From the NCBI RefSeq assembly GCF_006335145.1, contig NZ_VDMN01000001.1, positions 186,001-250,000 on the forward strand: a stretch of 64,000 nt of DNA. The letters run 5' to 3'. Below the pieces are notes generated by a model. The model worked only from the letters and a program-made list of their open reading frames with translations. It searched no databases and was not told the origin of the DNA. Below, in pieces: positions 1 to 8,072 of this stretch. Positions within the stretch are counted from its first letter, which is position 1, and each line of letters opens with the position of its first letter. The translations under genes and the position numbers were made by a program. Source of the DNA: Aliirhizobium smilacinae (GTDB taxonomy: Bacteria; Pseudomonadota; Alphaproteobacteria; Rhizobiales; Rhizobiaceae).

Positions 1-290
1 GCACGATCGGGCATCATGCGATCGTGCATGGCTGCACGATCGGCGACAATTCTTTGATCGGCATGGGCGCGACGATCCTGAACGGCGCGAAGATCGGCAG
101 GAACTGCCTTGTCGGCGCCAATGCACTCGTCACAGAGGGCAAGGAATTTCCCGACAATTCGCTGATCGTCGGCTCACCAGCCAAGGCGATACGCCTGCTG
201 GACGAAGAAGCGGCAGCAAAGCTCACCGCTTCTTCGGCACGGTATGTGGAAAACTGGAAGCGGTTTTCGCGGGACCTGCGAATTTTGTGA
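1..290 (+). CDS. gamma-carbonic-anhydrase-like hexapeptide-repeat protein, 3' part
   Basis: Only the C-terminal part lies in the window; the frame is already open at the left edge, so the start is upstream. The visible residues show left-handed beta-helix hexapeptide rhythm ([30 protein letters not shown]) followed by a short helical tail. The HHAIVHG stretch is typical of the gamma-class carbonic anhydrase/YrdA/PaaY group, whose histidines bind a metal between subunits of a trimer. Enzymatic activity cannot be judged from a fragment. It stops at TGA 288-290 and the next gene lies on the other strand. Confidence 0.85.
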   Translation, partial: TIGHHAIVHGCTIGDNSLIGMGATILNGAKIGRNCLVGANALVTEGKEFPDNSLIVGSPAKAIRLLDEEAAAKLTASSARYVENWKRFSRDLRIL

Positions 291-337
291 CGAAGCCGGA
301 GCGATTCAGCATGTCCGGGATGGCCTCGTGACAGCCA

Positions 338-694
338 TCAGAACAGCAGCTTTACCCCAGTCAGGTTTCGAATTGCGCTTTTCAGCAGGTTGAATACCGC
401 GCTCAGAATTTTCTGTGCGGTCACATAAGCCATGAACGCGAACTGCTTGAGCGCACTGTTCAGGTTAACCTCCAGCAGATGCAGCGTCGCATCCGCTTCC
501 TTGTCGTCGATAATACCGCCGGCGAGTTTGGCCGCGACTTCGGCCGTCTTTTCGGCGATGAATTTGAAGTGATAGGTCATTTCCCCCTTGATCTGAGTCC
601 ACTGTTCCAGTGCGACATCCTTCACCACCGACACGAGGCCATCAAACAGTTCGTCGGCAGATTTCGGTTTGAACTTCGATACATCAAAAGCCAT
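338..694 (-). CDS. small hypothetical protein (118 aa)
   Basis: A 118-residue protein starting MAFDVSKF. It has no signal peptide and is helix-rich, with an amphipathic Ala/Lys-rich middle (around residues 40-100) and no motif that I recognise. It lies 9 bases downstream of the lipoprotein gene at 704-1147 on the same strand, and a GGGGGA ribosome site precedes the ATG at 694, so the two are probably co-transcribed. The helical, low-complexity character vaguely recalls phasin-like or coiled-coil scaffold proteins, but that is only an impression. Function unknown. Confidence 0.6.
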   Translation of the reverse strand: MAFDVSKFKPKSADELFDGLVSVVKDVALEQWTQIKGEMTYHFKFIAEKTAEVAAKLAGGIIDDKEADATLHLLEVNLNSALKQFAFMAYVTAQKILSAVFNLLKSAIRNLTGVKLLF

Positions 695-703
695 GACATC
701 CCC

Positions 704-1147
704 CTATTTGAGCGCGCCTTCCATCGTCTTCGGAATGGCGCAAATGTTCTTGACGATAGCGATATTATCTAGCTCGTTCCGGGCCTGCCCTTCACGCGCG
801 AACCTCTTTCTGGAGAACTCGATCGCGTCCCAGCACGCCTGGATATTCTGGGCGACCAGTTCGGCCGCCTTCGCCGCTGGCTGACCTTCCAGATATGCCG
901 GACGCTTCGTTGCCAGATCCTGAGCCTCCTTCGCGGAAGCGAGGGCAGAAATGTAGAGCGGTTCGACACCGGAATAAGCGACGGGCTGTGGCGCCCTGGT
1001 CTCGATCAGTATCTCAAGCTTCGTCAGCTCGGTCCCCACCACACCGAGCTTCTGAAAGATGACGTCGCTATATTTGGGCGCAAAGGTCAGGCATCCGGCA
1101 AGCAGAACCGGCAGGCATACGGATGATGCAAATGCAGAAAACCTCAT
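704..1147 (-). CDS. putative lipoprotein (147 aa)
   Basis: The protein begins MRFSAFASSVCLPVLLAGC, a short signal peptide ending in the lipobox LLAGC, so Cys19 is the likely lipidated residue and the protein should be membrane-anchored in the envelope. The start at 1147 is preferred over a TTG four codons upstream because GGGGGAC sits immediately before it at normal spacing. The mature part is helical and charged, with no recognised domain. It is the first gene of a two-gene unit with the 118-residue protein downstream. Function unknown. Confidence 0.65.
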   Translation of the reverse strand: MRFSAFASSVCLPVLLAGCLTFAPKYSDVIFQKLGVVGTELTKLEILIETRAPQPVAYSGVEPLYISALASAKEAQDLATKRPAYLEGQPAAKAAELVAQNIQACWDAIEFSRKRFAREGQARNELDNIAIVKNICAIPKTMEGALK

Positions 1148-1236
1148 GACGTCCCCCAATATTTCGATAGGGAAAACTCTACATAAGGTTTAGTTATTTT
1201 CAATAGGCGTATTTAGGGTTGTATTTTTTTATTTTA

Positions 1237-1665
1237 TCAGGCGGCGCATTTTTCGCAAAGGCCGCGGATTTCGATCGTCGTCTTGGACGGCTTGAAGCCC
1301 TTGGATTTGGCCCAGTCGCCAAGATGATGATCGACCTCGTGATCATGGAATTCGATCACCTGGTTGCAGCTTTCACAGATCGCGAAAGCGACCGTGCCCT
1401 GGCCGTGATTGTGGCTTCCGCCGCAGCATTCGCTTTCCCGATGGGCGCAGGCAACGAAGGCATTCAGACTTTCCAGCCGGTGCACCATGCCGAATTCGGT
1501 GAGCTTGTCGAGCGCGCGATAAACCTGCAGCGGCGCGCGAAAACCGTGGTCGCGCAGCTTGTCAAGGATCGTATAGGCGCTCATCGGGCCTTCGGCGCGG
1601 TTTAGCGCATCGAAGACCAACGTCTGGTTCTTGGTCAGGGCCGGATTGACGATCGGGGCGTTCAT
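1237..1665 (-). CDS. zur: zinc uptake regulator, Fur family
   Basis: A 142-residue Fur-family repressor. The N-terminal winged helix (about residues 1-85) contains the recognition region PLQVYRALDKLTEFGMVHRLES. The dimerisation and metal part carries a CCGGSHNHGQG metal loop, the first CxxC pair in ICESCNQVIEF, a DHEVDHHLG histidine cluster and a second CxxC in LCEKCAA at the C-terminus, which is the structural-zinc arrangement of Zur. It is the last gene of znuC-znuB-zur: its ATG overlaps the znuB stop by 4 bases, so it is translationally coupled and presumably autoregulated through the boxes at 3466-3504. Zn-loaded Zur represses uptake genes. Confidence 0.93.
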   Translation of the reverse strand: MNAPIVNPALTKNQTLVFDALNRAEGPMSAYTILDKLRDHGFRAPLQVYRALDKLTEFGMVHRLESLNAFVACAHRESECCGGSHNHGQGTVAFAICESCNQVIEFHDHEVDHHLGDWAKSKGFKPSKTTIEIRGLCEKCAA

Positions 1666-2489
1666 CCTTGCACTCCCTTGTTGGCGGGCCGCTCGCGGGT
1701 GGTGCGGCCGAAGGCGGGAATCAAACTTACGACGAAAAGTAGGAGTGCCGCGACCACGATGGTAGGGCCGGACGGCGTATCATAGGTGAGCGAGCCGAAA
1801 AGACCGCCAACGACGGCCGCAGCTCCGATTAGAGAGGCGAAAACCGCCATCCATTCCGGGCTTGCCGAAAAGCGGCGCGCGGTGGCGGCCGGAATGATCA
1901 GCAAAGACGTGATCAGCATGATGCCGACGATCTTCATGGCGATGGCGATGACGAGCGCCATCAACAACATGAAGAACAGTTTTGTCCGCGCCGGGTTCAT
2001 GCCTTCGGCTTCCGCGACATCCTCGCTGACGGTGGAGGCGACGAGCGGGCGCCAGAGCCAGATGATCGCGGCGACGACCACAGCCCCGCCGCCCCAGATC
2101 AGCGCGATATCCGATGGGGTGACGGCGAGAATATCGCCGAACAGGAAGGCGATGAGATCGATCCGCACCCAGGTCATGAAGGCGACGAGAACCAGGCCGA
2201 TGGCCAGAGCGGAATGGGACAGGATGCCGAGAAGCGCATCGGCCGAGAGCGACTGGCGGCGCTGCAGCAGAAGCAGCACGGCCGAAACGAGGACGGAGAC
2301 ACCGAAGACGGAGAGGAGAAGATTGACCTCGAAAAACAGCGACAGAGCCACGCCGAGCAGCGCCGAATGGGCCATCGTATCGCCGAAATAGGCCATGCGC
2401 CGCCAGACGACGAAACAGCCGAGCGGGCCGGCGGTCAGCGCCACGCCGACACCGGCGACCAGTGCGCGAATGAAGAAATCGTCAAGCAT
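1662..2489 (-). CDS. znuB: zinc ABC transporter permease
   Basis: A 275-residue inner-membrane permease of the ABC-3 family with about eight hydrophobic segments. The N-terminus MLDDFFIRALVAGVGVALTAG and the region AEAEGMNPARTKL are characteristic of ZnuB, the latter forming the coupling loop that contacts the ATPase. It forms the channel for Zn(II) delivered by ZnuA. It overlaps znuC by 8 bases upstream and zur by 4 bases downstream, so the three genes form one tightly coupled operon. Confidence 0.95.
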   Translation of the reverse strand: MLDDFFIRALVAGVGVALTAGPLGCFVVWRRMAYFGDTMAHSALLGVALSLFFEVNLLLSVFGVSVLVSAVLLLLQRRQSLSADALLGILSHSALAIGLVLVAFMTWVRIDLIAFLFGDILAVTPSDIALIWGGGAVVVAAIIWLWRPLVASTVSEDVAEAEGMNPARTKLFFMLLMALVIAIAMKIVGIMLITSLLIIPAATARRFSASPEWMAVFASLIGAAAVVGGLFGSLTYDTPSGPTIVVAALLLFVVSLIPAFGRTTRERPANKGVQG

Positions 2490-3426
2490 GGCGATGACCC
2501 TCCCGTTCAGTCACCGGGTGGGGATGGGCATGGTCGTGGCCGTGATGATGATCGCCATGGGTATGGTCATTGGCGTGATCATGGGCTGCATCATCGTGAT
2601 GGTGGCCGTCGTCGGGATGGCAATGTTCGGTGATAGAACCATCCGCATGGCGGACGCGGCCGTCCGGCAGATGGGTGTGGTCGTGGTGGTGATTATAGAC
2701 CGCCAGAGAGCGTGCATTGCCACCGAACAGCTTCATGTAATCCGAGCTCTGGCTCACCACTTCCGGCGTGCCGCGGCAGCAGACATGGCCGTTGAGGCAG
2801 ATCACCGTATCGGTGCCGGCCATGACCATGTGCAGATCATGCGAAATCATCAGGATGCCGCAGCCAGTGGAATTGCGGATGGTGCGGATGAGGTCGTAAA
2901 GGGCGCTCTCGCCGGCAAAATCGACGCCCTGCACCGGTTCGTCGAGCACCATCAGGTCCGGCTTGCGGGCAATCGCGCGGGCAAGCAGCGCACGCTGGAA
3001 TTCGCCGCCGGAGAGATGGCGGACTTCCGCGCCGATCAGATGCGGAATGCCGGTCGCTTCGAGGGCCAAGGTGATTTCAGCTTCTTTCAGCGGGCCGGTC
3101 AGCGTCATCAGGCGGCGCACCGAGAGCGGCATGGTCCAGTCGATCGCGAGTTTTTGCGGGACGTAGCCGATACGAAGAGCTTTGCTGCGGATGACGGTGC
3201 CCTCGTCCGCTTTCAACACGCCGATCGCCATCTTCGCGGTGGTCGACTTTCCGGCGCCGTTGGGGCCGATCAGGGTAACGACCTCACCGCGGGCGATCGA
3301 AAAATCGACACCGCGGACAAGCCAGCGGCCGTCACGGCGAATGCCGGCATTTTCGAGTGAAACAAGGGTTTCGGCCTCACCGGCCTGTTTTTTGGGGGCA
3401 GAAGAGGCCCGGCTGGTCATCAGCAT
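2482..3426 (-). CDS. znuC: zinc ABC transporter ATP-binding protein with His-rich tail
   Basis: A 314-residue ATPase with Walker A GPNGAGKST (about residues 54-62), signature LSGGEFQRALLARA, Walker B LMVLDEP and a switch His in ISHDLHMV. From about residue 245 the protein continues into an unusually long His/Asp-rich tail (repeats such as HHHDH, DGHHHDD, GDHHHGHDH) absent from enterobacterial ZnuC. Such a tail is seen in rhizobial zinc and nickel systems and could buffer or sense cytoplasmic zinc (inference). It is the first gene of znuCB-zur, divergent from znuA, with two Zur-box-like palindromes in between. Two in-frame ATGs (3426, 3420) are possible starts. Confidence 0.94.
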   Translation of the reverse strand: MLMTSRASSAPKKQAGEAETLVSLENAGIRRDGRWLVRGVDFSIARGEVVTLIGPNGAGKSTTAKMAIGVLKADEGTVIRSKALRIGYVPQKLAIDWTMPLSVRRLMTLTGPLKEAEITLALEATGIPHLIGAEVRHLSGGEFQRALLARAIARKPDLMVLDEPVQGVDFAGESALYDLIRTIRNSTGCGILMISHDLHMVMAGTDTVICLNGHVCCRGTPEVVSQSSDYMKLFGGNARSLAVYNHHHDHTHLPDGRVRHADGSITEHCHPDDGHHHDDAAHDHANDHTHGDHHHGHDHAHPHPVTEREGHRHA

Positions 3427-3465
3427 GATCGGCGAAATTTCCTGTTGTCACCCGTCATGCCACAC

Positions 3466-3504
3466 GTTATAGCATAACGCAATTGATGTAATAACATTAC
3501 GTCA
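3466..3504. promoter_or_regulatory. paired Zur-box-like palindromes in the znuC/znuA divergent promoter
   Basis: Two inverted repeats lie in the 97-base divergent intergenic region: GTTATAGCATAAC at 3466-3478, and TGATGTAAT-N3-ATTACGTCA at 3484-3504. Both match the AT-rich dyads reported for alphaproteobacterial Zur (GTTAT...ATAAC core). Their position between the two zinc transport transcription units, with zur itself in one of them, supports the assignment. Each site may serve one direction. Confidence 0.8.
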
Positions 3505-3523
3505 GCAAACAAGGAAACTGACC

Positions 3524-4501
3524 ATGAAATTTGCCGCCGCCCTTCTTCTCTCTTCGGCCGCCATGATCGCCGCGCCCGGCGCGTTTGCCGCGACACCCGA
3601 GGTCGTCGTCTCGATCAAGCCGATCCACTCTCTGGTCGCCTCGATCATGAAGGGCGTTGGCGAGCCGAAGCTGATCGTCGAAGGCGCGGCCTCGCCGCAT
3701 ACCTACAATATGCGACCTTCGAATGCGGCGGCACTGCAGAAAGCAGACCTGATCTTCTGGGTCGGGCATGGCATGGAGGCCTTCCTCGAAAAGCCGCTCG
3801 AAGCGCTCGGCTCCAAGGCAACGGTGGTAACGCTCGAGGATGCGCCGAGCCTGACCAAGCTGAAGTTCCGCGAAGGCGGCGTCTTCGAGCCCGAAGCGGA
3901 AGAGGAAGGCCATGATCACGGCCATAACCACGGCGCGGGCGAAGCACATGCCGACGGCGAGGATGACGGCGATCACGATCACGAAGGCAATGACGTGCAT
4001 CTGTGGCTCGACCCGATGAACGCCAAGGCGATGGCTGCCGAGATCGAAAAACAGCTGGTGCAGGCCGATGCGGAACATGCCGTCAGCTATCAGAAGAATG
4101 CTGCCGAGCTGATGAAGCAGCTCGATGCACTCGATGCCGAGCTGAGGACGACGCTGGAACCGATCAAGGACAAGCCGTTCATCGTCTTCCATGATGCCTA
4201 CCAGTATTTCGAACATCGGTATGGCGTAAAAGTCGCAGGCTCGATCACGGTCAGCCCCGAATCGATGCCGGGTGCCGAACGGGTGAAGGAAATTCACCGG
4301 AAGGTCGAGGATCTGGGCGCGACCTGCGTGTTCGCCGAGCCGCAATTCGAACCGAAGCTGGTAAAAGTGGTGAGCGAAGGCAGCAAGGCCAAGTCCGGCG
4401 TGCTCGATCCGGAAGCCGGCGCGCTGAAGGAAGGCCCGGACCTCTATTTCACGATGATGCGCGGTATCGCCACTTCGCTGAAGAGCTGCCTGTCGCAGTA
4501 A
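3524..4501 (+). CDS. znuA: zinc ABC transporter periplasmic binding protein
   Basis: A 325-residue cluster-9 solute-binding protein. It has a signal peptide ending near AFA (residue 22) and metal-binding histidines in the expected places (H34 region IKPIHS, ASPHTY around 59, DVHLWLDP around 158). A His/Asp/Glu-rich flexible loop at about residues 122-157 (GHDHGHNHG ... DHDHEG) is the ZnuA hallmark for zinc capture. It is transcribed divergently from znuCB-zur, a common arrangement that allows higher expression of the binding protein. A GGAAACTG ribosome site precedes ATG 3524. A strong hairpin follows at 4550-4582. Confidence 0.96.
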   Translation: MKFAAALLLSSAAMIAAPGAFAATPEVVVSIKPIHSLVASIMKGVGEPKLIVEGAASPHTYNMRPSNAAALQKADLIFWVGHGMEAFLEKPLEALGSKATVVTLEDAPSLTKLKFREGGVFEPEAEEEGHDHGHNHGAGEAHADGEDDGDHDHEGNDVHLWLDPMNAKAMAAEIEKQLVQADAEHAVSYQKNAAELMKQLDALDAELRTTLEPIKDKPFIVFHDAYQYFEHRYGVKVAGSITVSPESMPGAERVKEIHRKVEDLGATCVFAEPQFEPKLVKVVSEGSKAKSGVLDPEAGALKEGPDLYFTMMRGIATSLKSCLSQ

Positions 4502-4549
4502 TGCGAAGGACCGGTGGAGTTCCCCTCACAACCGGTCTCAAGGGCAGAG

Positions 4550-4582
4550 GATCGGCGGGCGCAAACCACACGCCCGCCGATC
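4550..4582. terminator. bidirectional terminator between znuA and rcnB-like gene
   Basis: Perfect 12-bp stem GATCGGCGGGCG / CGCCCGCCGATC with a 9-base loop, followed by TCATTT on the plus strand. It lies between two convergent genes and could stop both transcripts, although the T-tract is short. Confidence 0.65.
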
Positions 4583-4597
4583 TCATTTCGGGATTTC

Positions 4598-4960
4598 TTA
4601 ACGCGCCGCGATGATGCTGGAAATGACGCCGGTGGCGATGCCGATCATCAGATAGTCGTTATCGACCTTCACCCACTTGTAGCCGCGCGGCGGGGCCGAC
4701 AGGCGGTAACGGCGGTAATCGCGCACGTCAGCCATGCGGCGGCGCTCGGCCGCAGACGCACGATGGCCCTTGGACCAGCGCTGCTTGTGGATGACGACCT
4801 TCTTGTCGACATGCACAGTCTTGTTGACGCGCTTGTCTACGTGCTTTTCGACCTGGCGACCGCGATCGCGGTCGTTGCGCCATTCCTGCGCCTGGGCGGC
4901 AGTTGCGATCGGGCCAGCCAGAACGGTGGCGGCGACAAGTGCGACAATGAACTTCTTCAT
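4598..4960 (-). CDS. RcnB-family periplasmic protein
   Basis: A 120-residue exported protein with signal peptide MKKFIVALVAATVLAGPIATAAQAQ. A highly basic, Lys/Arg/Val-rich middle follows (VEKHVDKRVNKTVHVDKKVV). The C-terminal motif YRLSAPPRGYKWVKVDNDYLMIGIATGVI is diagnostic of the RcnB domain (YRL-PPPRGY-WV-V--D-LL--IATG-I). E. coli RcnB is a periplasmic factor in nickel/cobalt homeostasis, but many alphaproteobacterial members are uncharacterised. Here it sits next to the zinc locus on the opposite strand; a metal link is only suggestive. Confidence 0.8.
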   Translation of the reverse strand: MKKFIVALVAATVLAGPIATAAQAQEWRNDRDRGRQVEKHVDKRVNKTVHVDKKVVIHKQRWSKGHRASAAERRRMADVRDYRRYRLSAPPRGYKWVKVDNDYLMIGIATGVISSIIAAR

Positions 4961-5110
4961 GGCTAAATCCTCGCGTTGAACACATCCGAGAATTAAGGCT
5001 CAAGCGATGAACGACGTATGAATGCAAGATTAAATATGCGTAATGAAAATATGGACTTGCAGTAACGTTCTCACGACAGGAATTAACGATTCCGCAAGCC
5101 CTTCGGGAAA

Positions 5111-6730
5111 TCAGCCGGGAATCGCCTCGTAGGAAAAACGGCTGAAATCCGCGGTCTTCGTCCTGCCCGACGTATCGAAGGCGAACAGGCCGGCAAAGGC
5201 GCCGGTAAACGAGCCGTGTTCACCACGGCCACCCTCATCGGAAATGACGCTGGCGTCCAGGACCGGGCCGATCGTTTCCCAATAATTGGTTCTGCTGGAA
5301 CGCCAGGAAAACTGCAGGTCGTTGTCGCGGATCTGCATGGCAAGCTCGACAGGACCTTCCGGGATGGAGACGCCGCTTCCGGCCGGAAACTGCATGCGGC
5401 CATGCGGGAAGTCACCGGGGCAAGAGAAGATGGTCACGACGCGGCCGAGCTTTTCATGCAGGGTGACGACGAGGGCGTGGAACTTGTGGCGATTGTAATA
5501 ATGGGTCAGGCCGCAAGCCTGCTGGTAGATATCCGGTGCAAAGGCCTCGAGCGTGGTTTCTGCGCGAAACCTGTGATGTTCCTGCCGGCGTGCGACGATC
5601 GCCTGTTCAAACCATGAACCGATGCTTTCCCGGCCGATCAGGCGCAGGCATCCCGGCCGGGCCGTCAGGCTGAAGATGCGGTCAGGTTCGGGCGTGCGCA
5701 GCCATTGGAAATCGATCGGTAGTTTTTCACCATCGAAGCTGTAATCGATACGGGCAGGTTTTGCGATCGGCTCAGCATCGGTCGGTGCGGGAACATCAAC
5801 ATTCGGCACAAGGCCGCCCTCAGCAAGATAAAGCCAGTCGTCATCCTTCCAGACACATTTCTGCAGACCGGTTTCGCGTCCGAGCGGGGAGCGGCGATGG
5901 GGAGAGAGCGGCCGGCTGCAGAGATGGGTGTGATAGATGTCACCATCCGGTGTCTCGACATATTGGCCATGCCCTGCCCGCTGCAGAACGGCTTCGGGAT
6001 TACCTTTCGAGGTGATGAGATGCGTATCGGGATGCAGCTGATACTGGCCGTCGATCGTGCGTGATCGCGCCATGGTCACCGCGTGGTCGTAACCGGTGCC
6101 GCCCTCGGCGGTGGTCAGAAAATACCAGCCGTTGCGCTTGAAGAGATGCGGCGCCTCGACGAGGCCGAGCGGGCTTCCGGGAAAGATGTTGGTGATCGGG
6201 CCTTTCAGCATCTTCGTGTCGGCGTCCCATTGCTGCAGCAGGATGCCGTCGAAGGCCGGATGTTTCGGCGCGCCGCCGTAACTTTCGGTGCGGTGGTTCC
6301 ACTGCATGTTGACGAACCATTTGCGGCCGTCTTCGTCATGAAAGAGCGACGGATCGAAACCGGAGGAATTGACATAGACGGGATCGGGCCAATTGCCCTC
6401 GATGGTCGGCGAGGTGACGATGTAATTATGAGCGTCCTTGAAATTGCCGTCGTACCGTTTGACGTCGGTATAGACGAGCCAGAACAGGCCATCGGCATAA
6501 GACAGGCACGGCGCCCAGACGCCACAGCTGTCAGGATTGCCACGCATGTCCAGCTGGCTTTTTCGCTCCAGCGGGCGGCGGACGAGCGTCCAGTTTACGA
6601 GATCGCGGGAATGGTGGATCTGCACGCCCGGATACCATTCGAAGGTTGAGGTGGCGATATAATAGTCTTCGCCGACACGGCAGATCGATGGGTCGGCGTT
6701 GAAGCCCGGCAAAATCGGGTTGCGTATCAT
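5111..6730 (-). CDS. xynB: glycoside hydrolase family 43 beta-xylosidase
   Basis: A 539-residue cytoplasmic enzyme (no signal peptide), the normal length for GH43 beta-xylosidase/alpha-arabinofuranosidase. The N-terminal five-bladed propeller begins NPILPGFNADPS with the general-base Asp13. The acid Glu sits in LVEAPHLF, and SSGFDPSLFHDEDGR matches the family pattern. A C-terminal beta-sandwich runs from about residue 330. The start at 6730 is chosen because GGAGGAGA lies just upstream; a longer open frame runs into the repeat at 6778-6925 and is not believed. It is the last gene of the sugar locus, separated from the aldo-keto reductase gene by the repeat, and probably releases xylose or arabinose from oligosaccharides taken up by the ABC system. 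Confidence 0.9.
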   Translation of the reverse strand: MIRNPILPGFNADPSICRVGEDYYIATSTFEWYPGVQIHHSRDLVNWTLVRRPLERKSQLDMRGNPDSCGVWAPCLSYADGLFWLVYTDVKRYDGNFKDAHNYIVTSPTIEGNWPDPVYVNSSGFDPSLFHDEDGRKWFVNMQWNHRTESYGGAPKHPAFDGILLQQWDADTKMLKGPITNIFPGSPLGLVEAPHLFKRNGWYFLTTAEGGTGYDHAVTMARSRTIDGQYQLHPDTHLITSKGNPEAVLQRAGHGQYVETPDGDIYHTHLCSRPLSPHRRSPLGRETGLQKCVWKDDDWLYLAEGGLVPNVDVPAPTDAEPIAKPARIDYSFDGEKLPIDFQWLRTPEPDRIFSLTARPGCLRLIGRESIGSWFEQAIVARRQEHHRFRAETTLEAFAPDIYQQACGLTHYYNRHKFHALVVTLHEKLGRVVTIFSCPGDFPHGRMQFPAGSGVSIPEGPVELAMQIRDNDLQFSWRSSRTNYWETIGPVLDASVISDEGGRGEHGSFTGAFAGLFAFDTSGRTKTADFSRFSYEAIPG

Positions 6731-6777
6731 ATGTGTCTCCTCCCACATTGATTGCTTTGAGGTCGTGGCAGGCAAGT

Positions 6778-6925
6778 CCCCTCTGGCCTGCCGGCCATCT
6801 CCCCCACAAGGGGGGAGATGACTCGCGGCACCCACCTGCTCTCGTTGAGCCACGACGGAGGGACCAGGTTAAGCCCTCCCCCTTGTGGGGAAGGTTGGGA
6901 GGGGTCTTTTGTCCCTCGGCGCTAT
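6778..6925. repeat. RIME-like intergenic palindromic repeat, copy 1
   Basis: The 42 bases at 6778-6819 start CCCCTCTGGCCTGCCGG and end in the hairpin CTCCCCCACAAGGGGGGAG. They are identical to 12495-12536 and nearly identical, inverted, to 12661-12701. A second GC-rich palindrome (CCCTCCCCCTTGTGGGGAAGG..., 6873-6908) forms the other end. Two palindromes in one short intergenic element is the plan of rhizobial intergenic mosaic elements (RIME); the family name is inference. It separates the aldo-keto reductase gene from the GH43 gene. Confidence 0.75.
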
Positions 6926-6954
6926 ACCTAACGGAGGCAGGAAAGTGTGCGGGA

Positions 6955-8004
6955 TTACTTGTTTCGCGCTGGCCCCTGACGTTCCGCCGAAGCAGCCCAG
7001 ATGTTGATGTCGGCGTCCCTCGCGAACGTGTCGATCTCGGCCAGTTCCTCCGCAGTGAAATCACGCTTCTCCAGAGCCTTGACGCAATCCTCGACCTGCT
7101 CCGGTCGGCTTGCGCCGATGAGCGCGGTCGTTACCCGATCGCCGCGCAGGACCCAGGAAAGCGCCATCTGTGCCAAAGTCTGGCCGCGACGTTCCGCAAT
7201 GGCGTTGAGGCCCTTGAGGTTCTCGATGTTCCGGTCGTTGAGGAAGGCCGGGCGAAGCGACTTGCCCTGGGCGGCGCGGCTGTCTTCCGGGATGCCGCCG
7301 AGATATTTCGACGTCAGCATGCCCTGCGCCAGCGGCGAAAAGACGATCGAGCCGACGCCCAGATCTTCGAGCGTATCGAGCAGGCCGTCTTCCTCTACCC
7401 AGCGGTTGATCATCGAATAGCTCGGCTGGTGGATGAGGACCGGCACGCCCATCTGCTTCAGAATTTCGACCGCCTCGCGGGTGCGCTTCGAATTGTAGGA
7501 CGAGAGGCCGACGTAAAGCGCCCTGCCCGAGCGGACGATGTGCTCCAGCGCGCCGCAGGTCTCTTCCAGCGGCGTATCAGGATCGAAACGGTGCGAATAG
7601 AAGATATCGACGTAATCGAGGCCCAAGCGCTTCAGGCTCTGGTCGCAGGAGGCGATCAGGTATTTGCGGCTGCCCCATTCGCCATAAGGACCCGGCCACA
7701 TGTTGTAGCCGGCTTTCGACGAGATGATCAGTTCGTCGCGATAGCCCCGAAATTCCTCGCGCAGGATCTGGCCGAAGGCGAGTTCGGCGCTACCAGGCTT
7801 CGGGCCGTAATTGTTGGCGAGATCGAAATGGGTGATGCCGAGGTCGAATGCCTTCTGGCAGATATCGACCTTGCGCTGATGCGGCGTGTCGTCACCGAAA
7901 TTGTGCCAGAGGCCGAGCGAGATCGCCGGCAGCTTGAGGCCGGATTTGCCGCAGCGATTATAGGTCATGCTTTCGTAGCGGTTATCCGCCGGGAGCCAAG
8001 CCAT
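6955..8004 (-). CDS. aldo/keto reductase (YghZ-like)
   Basis: A 349-residue NADPH-dependent oxidoreductase of the AKR14/YghZ (L-glyceraldehyde 3-phosphate reductase) type. Family features are the Asp in THFDLANNYGP, the catalytic Tyr in the same motif, Lys in IISSKAG, His in YSHRFDPDTPLEET, and the cofactor segment LIGASRPEQVEDCVKAL. The start at 8004 (MAWLPADNRYESM) is chosen for the GGAGGA site 8 bases upstream. It is in a minus-strand run of sugar-processing genes and probably reduces a sugar or sugar-acid intermediate. The exact substrate cannot be read from the sequence. Confidence 0.88.
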   Translation of the reverse strand: MAWLPADNRYESMTYNRCGKSGLKLPAISLGLWHNFGDDTPHQRKVDICQKAFDLGITHFDLANNYGPKPGSAELAFGQILREEFRGYRDELIISSKAGYNMWPGPYGEWGSRKYLIASCDQSLKRLGLDYVDIFYSHRFDPDTPLEETCGALEHIVRSGRALYVGLSSYNSKRTREAVEILKQMGVPVLIHQPSYSMINRWVEEDGLLDTLEDLGVGSIVFSPLAQGMLTSKYLGGIPEDSRAAQGKSLRPAFLNDRNIENLKGLNAIAERRGQTLAQMALSWVLRGDRVTTALIGASRPEQVEDCVKALEKRDFTAEELAEIDTFARDADINIWAASAERQGPARNK

Positions 8005-8072
8005 ATGAATATTCCTCCAAATGAAACCGGCGCCGAACCTCATTTCCGGCGCCGGGGAACAGTTCTAGCGTC

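Noticed and set aside
2395..3360. Long plus-strand open frames antisense to znuC, ccoN, the glycosidases and the NADH dehydrogenase
   Set aside because: Typical shadow frames in GC-rich DNA; the minus-strand proteins have complete family motifs.
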